Of a stretch of DNA of 63,528 nucleotides, positions 8,647 to 16,124 are shown piece after piece (position 1 is the first letter of the stretch; each line of letters begins with the position of its first letter). The notes under the pieces are model-generated. The model was given only the letters and a program-made list of their open reading frames with translations, was not told where the DNA came from and did no database searches. This DNA is from Solibacillus isronensis (GTDB lineage: Bacteria > Bacillota > Bacilli > Bacillales_A > Planococcaceae): positions 1 to 63,528 of the forward strand of contig NZ_FVZN01000002.1 in assembly GCF_900168685.1 (NCBI RefSeq). Direction: 5' to 3'. The position numbers were made by a program, and so were the translations under genes.

Positions 8647-9683
8647 CCTGCCCGTCAAATCGCAAACTCGCAGTAGAATTGATTCAAGAAGCGAACCGAA
8701 ACGGGGCGCGATTGGCAAAAGCATGTGAAGAATTGCATATTAGTGTTCGCACGTATGAACGTTGGGTAAAGGACGGGGAAATCCAGTGGGACCAACGCCC
8801 TATCGCTAAGCGTCCCCTACCGAAAAATAAGCTGTCCGAAGAAGAACGAACAGAGATTTTAACCGTTGTGAAGCAGGATGAATATGCCGATTTACCACCA
8901 ACACAAATTGTCCCAAAGTTAGCCGATCAAGGAACGTACATCGCTTCAGAATCAACATTTTACCGTGTATTACGCGAAGAAAAGATGCAAAATCACCGAG
9001 GCTTTAGTCAAAAACCGACGAAGCGGGTACCGGAAAGTCATCTTGCTGTGGCACCGAATCAAGTATGGACATGGGACATTACGTGGTTAGCAGGACCTGT
9101 GAAAGGTATGTTTTATCGTCTTTATTTAATCATTGATTTATTTAGTCGCAAGGTTGTCGGCTGGGAGGTTTGGGAAACCGAAGAAGCAAACTATGCGGAG
9201 CAACTGGTGCAAAAAGCGGTACTGAATGAAAAAATTCAAGGTGCACCACTCGTCCTTCATTCGGATAATGGCAGCCCGATGAAAGCCTCCACTTTTCAAG
9301 GGTTTCTGGAGAAAATGGGCATTCAAAGCTCGTATTCAAGACCACGTGTCAGCAACGATAATCCCTATTCAGAAGCGATGTTTCGGACGTTGAAATACCG
9401 CCCTGATTTCCCGCGAAAAGGGTTTAAGTCCGTAGTGGAAGCACGTGCTTGGGCATTAAAATTTGTCCGCTGGTACAACGAAGTACATTTACATAGCGCC
9501 TTGAAATTTGTGACGCCGGTGCAGTGCCATACTGGTAAACATATCGGAATTTTAGAGAAAAGAAAATTAGTGTATGAAGAAGCCAAACAAAAGCATCCAG
9601 AACGTTGGGCTGGGCAGACACGCAATTGGTCAGCGCAACAACAAGTCGCACTGAATCCGATAAAAGAAGTCGTTCAGGAATAA
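8622..9683 (+). CDS. IS3-like transposase catalytic subunit OrfB (DDE integrase domain)
   Basis: A 353-aa frame with an N-terminal helical region (HTH_21-like, ESTFYRVLREE) and an rve-type catalytic core. The DDE triad is visible as W-T-W-D-I-T-W, L-H-S-D-N-G-S and Y-S-E-A-M-F-R-T, with IS3-like spacing between the second D and the E. The open frame begins inside orfA and is in the -1 frame. It is probably made as an OrfAB fusion; a TTG at 8622 or ATG at 8643 could give free OrfB. No internal stop or frameshift is seen, so the element may be active. Confidence 0.92.
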   Translation: MGGRRGRMTCPSNRKLAVELIQEANRNGARLAKACEELHISVRTYERWVKDGEIQWDQRPIAKRPLPKNKLSEEERTEILTVVKQDEYADLPPTQIVPKLADQGTYIASESTFYRVLREEKMQNHRGFSQKPTKRVPESHLAVAPNQVWTWDITWLAGPVKGMFYRLYLIIDLFSRKVVGWEVWETEEANYAEQLVQKAVLNEKIQGAPLVLHSDNGSPMKASTFQGFLEKMGIQSSYSRPRVSNDNPYSEAMFRTLKYRPDFPRKGFKSVVEARAWALKFVRWYNEVHLHSALKFVTPVQCHTGKHIGILEKRKLVYEEAKQKHPERWAGQTRNWSAQQQVALNPIKEVVQE

Positions 9684-9698
9684 AAAATCCCCCTTTTC

Positions 9699-9749
9699 CC
9701 TGTTGAAGTTCAATGGAAAGCGATTTTCTTTCCATTGAACTTCAACAGG
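9699..9749. repeat. Perfect 22-bp inverted repeat after orfB
   Basis: CCTGTTGAAGTTCAATGGAAAG (9699-9720) is exactly repeated in reverse complement at 9728-9749 around a 7-nt loop (CGATTTT). It begins 15 bp after the orfB stop. There is no clear U run on either side. It may act as a transcription block that shields the transposase from outside reading, or end transposase mRNA; this is inference. Confidence 0.9.
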
Positions 9750-9861
9750 ACAGCAAGCACAGCGCGCTAGCTTCGATTGAATTGGGGATTTGATTGGAAC
9801 GAATAGGAGTTTAGTAGAAAAGTAAAATAGCTCGATGCGACAACTATATTGACAAACACCG

Positions 9862-11153
9862 ATATCAAGACTAAGTTGTCGTTCAAAATTAAACGTATGA
9901 ATTTTTGGATCGTACTTTATTATTTCATGCCTGGATTGTGTAGACGGAGCATGTAATACCGCAATTGCATTGGCAAAATGTTCATGAACCGGCTTTTTTT
10001 CATCTGACTGTGAAACAGCAAAAACCGCTTCCACCGAAACCATACGTTCTCCAATATTTAGCGGACGCTCTAACGAAAGACAAATATTCCGCAATCCATT
10101 GATTGTATTTTGCACACTTTCGGCAGGTGCATGTATCACCGTAAAGCGATTAGCTTCCGTTCGATACAATTTCGTCTCATTTGGCAGATTAGTTTGCATT
10201 ATTTCCATTACATTTTTGACAATTGCATCCCCAAATGAATAGCCATAAGCTAATACATACTTCTCCAAGTTGTTTAAATGGACAATGGACACCATTTCCG
10301 TATTCTTTTTAATACGTTGGTCTTCTGTAAATTGATTATGGTTCGGCAATTGCGTCAACGCATCAAAATTTTTCATCCGGTAGTCAACATATCTGTCTAG
10401 GCGACTGGCTAAAATTGCAAATCCAAACAAACTGACAATACCAATTGTCACAAAGAACACGACTTCAACCATATTGGAATCATGAGTATGTACATGGATC
10501 GGCCCTTCAACATAAAAGCTCATTGCTAACATACCTGTATAGTGCATGCTTGTTACAGCGATAGCCATTAAAAAAGCGGCGACACTTTTCACCAAAACCT
10601 TTTCCATTTTAGAATCAGTGATCGAAAAGATGTATAAAGCGGCAAATGATGCCACAATTGCTATCACGATCGATAAGCTAAACAGGACAGGATTATAAAC
10701 AACCTTTGCATCCATCTCCATTGCAGCCATACCTATATAATGCATAAGTGCTATCCCGCATCCCATAAAAAAACCAGCCGCGATAAATGTTTGAATCTTT
10801 TTATAGTCGCTTTTGGTTAAATAAAATGCCATATACGATGCAACAATAGCAGGGATGACAGATATAAGCGTCAGTACCAGATTATGCTTCATAGGTATGG
10901 ATATGACGAGCGCACTCATTCCAACATAGTGCATCGACCAAATTCCAAGCCCCATTGCCAGCGAAGCCAACACTAACCATATATTTTTATGAAAAAAACC
11001 CTTTCCATTGATGCGCCGATTAATATAAATTGCTGTATAGGATGCACCAAAAGCGATAATGAAAGACAATAGTATTACTAAGGGATCGTATGTTCCTTCA
11101 ATAATATGCATACTTTCCAAGTCGGGTATTGTAAACAAAGATATTCGCTCCAT
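9862..11153 (-). pseudogene. 5' part of an IS-interrupted MHYT-GGDEF-EAL gene: MHYT sensor and degenerate GGDEF domain
   Basis: The N-terminal part (about 1-245) is a seven-helix MHYT membrane sensor with its three hallmark motifs: MHYVGMSALV, MHYIGMAAME and MHYTGMLAMS. These are thought to bind copper and sense oxygen, CO or NO. A GGDEF-type domain follows (FDALTQLPNHNQF, then YGYSFGDAI), but its active-site motif is replaced by E-A-N-R-F, so cyclase activity is not expected. The frame runs on into the IS and ends at 9630. The original product would have been a membrane c-di-GMP phosphodiesterase. The start is uncertain: no good ribosome site precedes ATG 11153, and ATG 11111 has only a weak one. 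Confidence 0.85.
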
Positions 11154-11308
11154 TTATCTGAATGGTGATTAATGTCCCAATTATTCATGTTGACCTCAAT
11201 TGCTGCATCTTGATAAGAAGTGCATGTTGGCTTCATAAAGTTTAATACATTCAATTTAAATTGAACAGAATAAAAATGATTCTTTTTCGCATTATCGAGA
11301 CACAAAAA

Positions 11309-11343
11309 CCCCTGGAGGTTAGATTTTTTCTAACTTCCAGGGG
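11309..11343 (-). terminator. Rho-independent terminator, probably the original guaA terminator
   Basis: The minus strand shows CCCCTGGAAGTTAGA / TCTAACCTCCAGGGG (one G-U pair) followed by TTTTTGTG. It lies just outside the left att site of the mobile element. Without the element it would be about 70 bp downstream of the guaA stop, so it is most simply the ancestral guaA terminator displaced by the insertion. Confidence 0.85.
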
Positions 11344-11414
11344 CATTATCATTAAAAGAATGGTGTTTTTGTAAATGTAATAGGAATAGAATTATGAGAA
11401 ATTAGACAACTATT

Positions 11415-11430
11415 ACTATTCCCACTCAAT
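11415..11430 (+). repeat. Left att core of the element (distal to guaA)
   Basis: ACTATTCCCACTCAAT is an exact copy of the end of guaA at 21969-21984, in the same orientation, at the far boundary of the element. After excision one copy would stay in the chromosome. Confidence 0.88.
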
Positions 11431-11520
11431 AATTAATTAACTTTACTTAGGCCTTAAATCCATTTTCTATAGGCTTTTAAACTTCTACTCATCACTTATA
11501 CAATTTAAATTCTAATATGA

Positions 11521-11542
11521 TTGGTATCAAAATTGGTATCAA
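11521..11542 (+). repeat. Candidate integrase arm sites, left end
   Basis: Two direct copies of TTGGTATCAA (11521-11530 and 11533-11542) with a 12-bp period lie about 90 bp inside the left core. The same motif pair, in the same orientation and period, is present near the right end. This is typical of arm-type sites for a lambda/Tn916-like integrase. The remaining sequence to 11745 shows no supportable gene. Confidence 0.6.
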
Positions 11543-11746
11543 TAAAACTAATCATAAATTTTCTTTCCAATCCAACTATAACAATTTTTATATGCAACGA
11601 TGTTCATGGACAAATATACTCGTTTAAAGATGTACACTTTTGACTCATTTTCTAGCATACTAATTATGAGGTGATTTGTATTACATAAGGCTAGATATTC
11701 AAATGCTTATGGAATAACAAGTTTTACTATCTCTCTAAAGCAAAAA

Positions 11747-11780
11747 AACAGCAGTTTCCCATTACTGAGGAAACGCTGTT
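11747..11780 (-). terminator. Terminator of the ATPase/nuclease operon
   Basis: The minus strand has AACAGCGTTTCC / GGAAACTGCTGTT (one bulged base) followed by TTTTTTT. It lies 66 bp past the stop of the gene at 11846-12406. Confidence 0.85.
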
Positions 11781-11845
11781 TTACTTGTTATTCAGGAATG
11801 AGATTCTAACTTAGATTAAATATAAATTAGTAATCTAGAGGATAA

Positions 11846-12406
11846 TTAAACAGGAATTAAAGAACTTAAACGAAATTCTTTTCCCTGCAGTAGATATATA
11901 TCATATCCTCCTATATCCTTTATGTATTTTAAGGGGCTAGGCAAATTATCATCTCGCTCTGCCCTTCTTGGTCTTCTAATTTTTGTTGGACGGGCTGGAC
12001 CATATCTAATACCAACCCGTTTAATATGCCAATCATCTGTATAACCCTCTAACTTACAACAAAACAATAAATGTTGTAACCAATATTCCCCAGATCTTAT
12101 CTGTTTCATAAAGTTCCCGTTCGAGTAATCTTTATCCTTAAGTTCAATTACATAAACTATCTTCTCAATTAAATCTAAAATTATGTAATCACAATCCTTA
12201 GGATGTTGTTTTAAATACAAGGCATATTCTTTCTTTAAATCCTCCAATTTATGAATGACTAAGAATTTACTTTCCGCTTTATCTATTTTAATTGTTACTT
12301 CATACTGATCACCTTTTTCTTCAATTAAATGCAATTTATTTTGATTTTCAATAATGTAAAAAAAATTTTCTTTGATATAGTAATTAAAATTATCTATTAA
12401 TTCCAT
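11846..12406 (-). CDS. PD-(D/E)XK nuclease-like protein, partner of the AAA ATPase
   Basis: A 186-aa soluble protein with a restriction-endonuclease-like core. A strand pair has D73 (in CDYIILD) and E88-L-K90 (VYVIELKDKD), followed by a helix with conserved-looking polar residues (IRSGEYWLQHLL, about 103-114). This fits the D...(E/D)xK metal site of PD-(D/E)XK nucleases. A basic stretch follows (RPTKIRRPRRAER, about 139-151) that could bind nucleic acid. The ATG has AGAAGG upstream and lies 14 bp after the ATPase stop, so the two genes form one operon. No named family is recognised; the nuclease call is from motif only. Confidence 0.6.
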   Translation of the reverse strand: MELIDNFNYYIKENFFYIIENQNKLHLIEEKGDQYEVTIKIDKAESKFLVIHKLEDLKKEYALYLKQHPKDCDYIILDLIEKIVYVIELKDKDYSNGNFMKQIRSGEYWLQHLLFCCKLEGYTDDWHIKRVGIRYGPARPTKIRRPRRAERDDNLPSPLKYIKDIGGYDIYLLQGKEFRLSSLIPV

Positions 12407-12420
12407 TATTAAAACCTTCT

Positions 12421-13776
12421 TTAATTTGATTCTTTTTGATTCAACATATTTTTTAAAAGAAAATACTCATCTTCTAATTTGACATTAATATCATCAAAAA
12501 TATCTATATATTCTACTTCTGATAAATCTCCAATTGTTCTGACGTCATTTACATTGAAATAGTAACCCATCACTTTACAATTTATATCTTCCTCATTTAC
12601 CTTCGCATTCAAAATTTTATTAGTAGTAGATCGAATTAAATAATCACTATGACTTGAAATGATAATTTTTACGCCTAATTTAGACAATTCAACTAATAAC
12701 TCTGCAAATTTAGTTTGATTCTCAGGATCTAAGTTCATTTCTGGTTCATCAATAAATAAAATATCACCTTCAGAAAAAAGATATTTTATATAGTATTCTA
12801 AACCAAACAAAGACTTAATTGATGAAGAAGATATTTGTAATGGTATTTTCTTCTGTTTATATTTAATCTTTTCATTATTTGTAGAGTATATTTCTCTATA
12901 ATAGTATTCGTTTTGTTCTATATCATATTCATATTTACCTTTAAGAATATCCGCCGAAAAACGATTCCAAATATTTATTCTTGACTCTTTATCCAAAAAC
13001 TTTTCGGCAACAGTAAGATCAATACGATTTAAATACTTCATATAATCGGATATAGGAAGCGGATATTTTTCAGATGGTAGCGATTCCGAATTTATATCAA
13101 AGGACTTGGTACTTCTTTTAATAGATAATTCCTTTCTAAAAACATTAATTCCATTTCTTTCTGCTGGAATATACAAAATACTCGGCATTGCGAATACTTT
13201 CCTAGAAAAAAATATTATAGCAACTTTTAAAAAGGCTTTATTTGTTCGATCAAAATCTAAATCATTTTCTTCATCAAATAATGAATCTAGTTCCTCTAAT
13301 GTAACTTCCCAATACTCTTCCATATTTTTAATATTTAAAGTTATAGTAGAGGTAATTCCCTTTAAACTAATTTTTTCATTTGCACTCTTTGTTCTAGCTA
13401 ATGACTTTTCAAAAAAATCTTCAAAATCCGAATTAAAGATTTTAAGTTTTGTTTCACTAAAATCATTTTGACTAGCATTAAAAATAATCGGCAAATCCTT
13501 AATTAAATTAGTATTTAAATCTTCTACTATTTTTTCTATCAAATACTTACTCATTTCACTTTTATCAACTTGAATAGTTAATGAGCTTCTTGTATCAATT
13601 AATTTACCTAAAAACTCCTCAAGAAATCTTAACTTTTCTTGGTCTACTCTTTTGTACATACCATATAACAAATATGAAATGTATGTTTTTCCTGAATTGT
13701 TTTTGCCTAATAGAATTGTTTCTTGCCCAAGTTCAATATTACATTTCTTTACAGGACCTAATTTTTCTACTAGCAT
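12421..13776 (-). CDS. AAA/ABC-type ATPase (AAA_15/AAA_21, OLD/RecF-like)
   Basis: An SMC/RecF-type ATPase of about 451 aa. It has Walker A GKNNSGKT (about residues 24-31), a degenerate ABC signature (QISSSSIKSLFG), Walker B ILFIDEPE with the catalytic Glu, a D-loop (MNLDPENQ) and an H-loop (IIISSHSDYL). The insert between Walker A and the signature is long and helical. There is no TOPRIM domain at the C-terminus. Such ATPases pair with an effector in many anti-phage systems. The frame is open to an ATG at 13788, but the ATG at 13776 has the better ribosome site (TGGTGAAT). It sits in the left cargo zone of the element, transcribed away from the transfer genes. Confidence 0.85.
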   Translation of the reverse strand: MLVEKLGPVKKCNIELGQETILLGKNNSGKTYISYLLYGMYKRVDQEKLRFLEEFLGKLIDTRSSLTIQVDKSEMSKYLIEKIVEDLNTNLIKDLPIIFNASQNDFSETKLKIFNSDFEDFFEKSLARTKSANEKISLKGITSTITLNIKNMEEYWEVTLEELDSLFDEENDLDFDRTNKAFLKVAIIFFSRKVFAMPSILYIPAERNGINVFRKELSIKRSTKSFDINSESLPSEKYPLPISDYMKYLNRIDLTVAEKFLDKESRINIWNRFSADILKGKYEYDIEQNEYYYREIYSTNNEKIKYKQKKIPLQISSSSIKSLFGLEYYIKYLFSEGDILFIDEPEMNLDPENQTKFAELLVELSKLGVKIIISSHSDYLIRSTTNKILNAKVNEEDINCKVMGYYFNVNDVRTIGDLSEVEYIDIFDDINVKLEDEYFLLKNMLNQKESN

Positions 13777-13788
13777 TATATTCACCAT

Positions 13789-14105
13789 TTTCTTAAATTA
13801 TTTTCTTATTATAAATTATATCCTAAGGTCTAGTTGTTTTAAACATGTAAGTAAAAGCATAAAGGAATCAACTATCATTTAAAAATGAAAAGTCTTTTTA
13901 GTATAAATCTTATTATTTTAAACAGATTAAAATGACTCATTTATAACTTTTTTATTTGTCGTCTATGTACACAATATCTTATTTGTTTCTTTTCTATCCT
14001 AATAATTTAGTATAAATATTGCATCAAATAAAAAAGGTTTTAGCAATAAGGCTTTCCAAGCTTTTTTACATTGCACTATTTATTGTCAAAATACACTATT
14101 CATCA
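13789..14105. other. Intergenic region upstream of the ATPase operon
   Basis: This is AT-rich sequence without a supportable reading frame. It holds the candidate ATPase promoter (13815-13843). Near 14030-14070 is an imperfect inverted segment flanked by A/T runs that may end the transcript of the 103-aa gene, though the pairing is weak. Confidence 0.5.
13815..13843 (-). promoter_or_regulatory. Candidate promoter of the ATPase/nuclease operon
   Basis: The minus strand has TTTAAA (13843-13838), a 17-nt spacer and a perfect TATAAT (13820-13815), ending about 40 bp before the ATPase start. The -35 matches at four of six bases. The operon therefore seems to have its own promoter. Confidence 0.5.
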
Positions 14106-14417
14106 CTAGCTCTTTAATTTTTCGAAGATCTTTCCTAAAATGCTTTTTTGTGATTTTTTATATTCCTCAGATACTTTAAAATAATGAATTTCAGCAAACT
14201 GTTCTAAAATTTTCTCAGCATCTTTTTTAATATGACCACTCGTTTCAAATGTTTGATTCACCTCTAATTTACCAGATCTGCAATCATAAGCTAGTAGTTG
14301 AGGTAATTCAGAAGAAAATTCATCGTAAACAATGTCATATCTAAAAAGAGCAACCTTTACATCATTTACAAAAACACCACTAATATATATATCATTCATG
14401 CCTTTTTTTAATCCCAT
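14106..14417 (-). CDS. Hypothetical protein (103 aa), downstream of the XRE regulator
   Basis: A soluble, mixed alpha/beta protein starting MGLKKGMNDIYISGVFVND and ending in a lysine-rich helix. It has no membrane helix or motif that I recognise. The gene starts 14 bp after the stop of the XRE regulator at 14432, so the two are co-transcribed. It may modify or antagonise the repressor, as small proteins beside ICE repressors often do, but this is only suggested by position. Confidence 0.6.
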   Translation of the reverse strand: MGLKKGMNDIYISGVFVNDVKVALFRYDIVYDEFSSELPQLLAYDCRSGKLEVNQTFETSGHIKKDAEKILEQFAEIHYFKVSEEYKKSQKSILGKIFEKLKS

Positions 14418-14431
14418 TACAATTCTCTTTT

Positions 14432-15310
14432 CTATTTATTATTTTTTATTTGTTTTAACTTCGGCAATGTTGTCATCAGAAATTCAATTAATTCCTCATT
14501 TTCCTTTGCATTAGGGTTAAATATCAAATTGTTTCTTACTGAAATATCTTTTAATAAATTTTCAATTCCTTCATAAGTAGAAAACTTTCTAATTAAATAT
14601 TCTAATGTGCTTTTAGTTTTTAAGTTACCACGTTCAATATCTGCATCATCTTTATACATTAATAAAATTTTATTAATTAATAATTCGTATTGTTCTTCTG
14701 CAATTTTTAGTATTGTTTCATCTTCACCATATCTTGGTTTCGGGAAGATTCTAGACAATCTTTCATGTAAAACTGATAAATAGCCTCTTCCATTTGAAGT
14801 CCATAATTTATTATAAATAGGATACTTCTCTAATTCTTTTATATACTCCACAACCAACCTTTCAACATACTCTGAAAAGATGATGTTATAATTTGAAATA
14901 AAGATTTCATTTGCAGCTTCACTATAAAATTGGCTCAGTTCTTTCAAATTTGATAATTCATTAATACCATGTGTTATTTTTAATGTCCCTAAGCTATCTT
15001 CAAATTCCCGCACTATCTCATCTAGCTTATCTGGATGTGCTATTTTAAATTCTTCATAAGTATTTAAGTTTTCTAAATACCCTTCCATATATTCCTTTGC
15101 CGTCCCAAAATATATCCATTCTTTTGTTGCATTAGTAACTATTGCAATTTTATCAACTATAGTTTCAGGCGGTAAGGCTACTCCACGAAGATATGAATTA
15201 AATGTCCCTTTAGTAGATTCTATTCTTTCTGCAAATTCTGCTAAAGAAATTCCCAATGTATCCTTTAATACTTTTAAACGCAAACCGACTTTTACACGAT
15301 CAGGTTTCAT
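14432..15310 (-). CDS. XRE-family helix-turn-helix regulator (element repressor)
   Basis: The 292-aa protein has an N-terminal HTH of the Cro/CI type (about residues 8-65: LRLKVLKDTLGISLAEFAER, then TFNSYLRGVALPP and VDKIAIVTNATKEWI). The C-terminal region is long and helical (about 70-290), with no peptidase or sensing motif that I can name. It is divergent from the transfer genes across a 260-bp region with a palindromic operator, the usual arrangement of an ICE/IME master repressor. CAGGAGGTAAAT precedes the ATG. Confidence 0.8.
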   Translation of the reverse strand: MKPDRVKVGLRLKVLKDTLGISLAEFAERIESTKGTFNSYLRGVALPPETIVDKIAIVTNATKEWIYFGTAKEYMEGYLENLNTYEEFKIAHPDKLDEIVREFEDSLGTLKITHGINELSNLKELSQFYSEAANEIFISNYNIIFSEYVERLVVEYIKELEKYPIYNKLWTSNGRGYLSVLHERLSRIFPKPRYGEDETILKIAEEQYELLINKILLMYKDDADIERGNLKTKSTLEYLIRKFSTYEGIENLLKDISVRNNLIFNPNAKENEELIEFLMTTLPKLKQIKNNK

Positions 15311-15411
15311 ATTTACCTCCTGTGTTATTAAATAAAAACTTAAACTAAAACTGTCTCTATTTATCTTTAATTTACACTATTTCTATTAAAATTTCAAAAA
15401 ATGTTTTAATC

Positions 15412-15453
15412 ATCGTTTGAAAGTATTGATATTAAATTCAAACGATATATAAT
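15412..15453 (+). promoter_or_regulatory. Operator-promoter of the transfer genes
   Basis: A 10-bp perfect inverted repeat ATCGTTTGAA (15412-15421) / TTCAAACGAT (15437-15446) overlaps a rightward sigma-A promoter: TTGATA (15426-15431), 16-nt spacer, TATAAT (15448-15453). A repressor bound at the palindrome would cover both the -35 and the spacer. The XRE protein encoded divergently is the obvious candidate. Confidence 0.75.
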
Positions 15454-15516
15454 TGAATTGTGGTCATTTTTATTCATTGAAATTGAGGGGGTGATTTATT
15501 GTTTGTTGAATAACAA

Positions 15517-15544
15517 AAAAGCAACGTTGGCAGACGTTGCTTTT
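15517..15544 (+). terminator. Leader terminator/attenuator ahead of the transfer genes
   Basis: The stem AAAAGCAACG / CGTTGCTTTT (10 bp, 8-nt loop) lies between the promoter at 15426-15453 and the first gene at 15573. A short frame with a strong ribosome site (GAGGGGGTGATT, then TTG-TTT-GTT-GAA-TAA at about 15499-15513) precedes it. This looks like an intrinsic terminator within the leader, so read-through may be controlled. Confidence 0.65.
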
Positions 15545-15572
15545 GCACACAAAATTCAAAAAGGAGAATTCA

Positions 15573-16124
15573 GTGTTTAAAAAAAATATCACTTATAAGT
15601 ATAGAGCCAAACTAAGATATAAACAACTTGATTTAATTTGGTATTTATCATTCTCGATTATTGGAATAGGATCTTTATTTTTCATTAAATTTTTAAATTC
15701 CTTTTTCAATAGTATTAATTCGAATTATCTAGTTCCAAATTACATTTATATTTTAGTTTTAGTATTACTAACTTCTATTAACCTTATTTTGTTTTATCAA
15801 AGCCCTATTTCATTTTCTGAAAAACAAAGAAATAAAAATAAACTTTTACAATTAATAGAACAAAATCATTTTTATTATGAAGTTAACGGTAAGATTCGTT
15901 CTTCTATGGAAATTGTATTTTATTACATCCAGGAAGAACTACATATCGAAGTCTACCCATTAGGTGGGAAGTATACGTATAAATTAGATGAATTAGGAAA
16001 ATTATTCGAGACAAAATTTAATATGACATTAATTACAATTCAAAATGATTACGCAGACCACACAACATATATTTTATCTAAGAATAACAATTTCGCTTTA
16101 GATTCTAACGACTATTGGAGTTGA
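15573..16124 (+). CDS. Two-helix membrane protein, probable N-terminal half of a split coupling protein
   Basis: A 183-aa protein with two membrane helices (about 27-47 and 55-75, LSFSIIGIGSLFFIKFL and YIYILVLVLLTSINLILF), then a soluble domain. The GTG at 15573 has AGGAG six bases upstream; the frame is open earlier, but that part forms the leader terminator. It overlaps the next gene, an FtsK-like ATPase. In Tn916 Orf21 and ICEBs1 ConQ, two N-terminal helices and the FtsK-like domain are one protein of about 460-480 aa; here the sum is about 450 aa. So this is likely the membrane part of the coupling protein made as a separate chain. Confidence 0.65.
   Translation: MFKKNITYKYRAKLRYKQLDLIWYLSFSIIGIGSLFFIKFLNSFFNSINSNYLVPNYIYILVLVLLTSINLILFYQSPISFSEKQRNKNKLLQLIEQNHFYYEVNGKIRSSMEIVFYYIQEELHIEVYPLGGKYTYKLDELGKLFETKFNMTLITIQNDYADHTTYILSKNNNFALDSNDYWS

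Larger units (their letters stand above)
8059..9861 (+). mobile_element. IS3-like insertion sequence (about 1.8 kb)
   Basis: The element carries overlapping orfA and orfB (DDE transposase). Imperfect terminal inverted repeats share a core TGTCG(T/C)A(C/T)CGAGCT at 8077-8090 and its complement at 9829-9842. A 5 bp direct repeat ATATC (8054-8058 and 9862-9866) looks like the target duplication. The end points come from this repeat and from the exact restoration of the host reading frame when one copy plus the element is removed. Two oddities: the length and 171-aa OrfA are large for IS3, and the outermost bases do not begin TG/CA as IS3 ends usually do, so the subgroup is uncertain. Confidence 0.85.

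Noticed and set aside
8077-9842. IS ends at the TGTCG...CGACA core with TG/CA termini
   Set aside because: These ends leave no target duplication and do not restore the interrupted reading frame, whereas 8059-9861 does both.
11683-11735. Short plus-strand frame after GAGGTGATT (about 13 codons)
   Set aside because: It has a ribosome-site-like sequence but ends after about 13 codons and shows no recognisable product; likely chance or a decayed end of the element.
11846-13788. The ATPase pair as PARIS, Gabija or Septu
   Set aside because: No TOPRIM domain (PARIS, Gabija) and no HNH motif (Septu) is visible in either protein, and there is no helicase partner.
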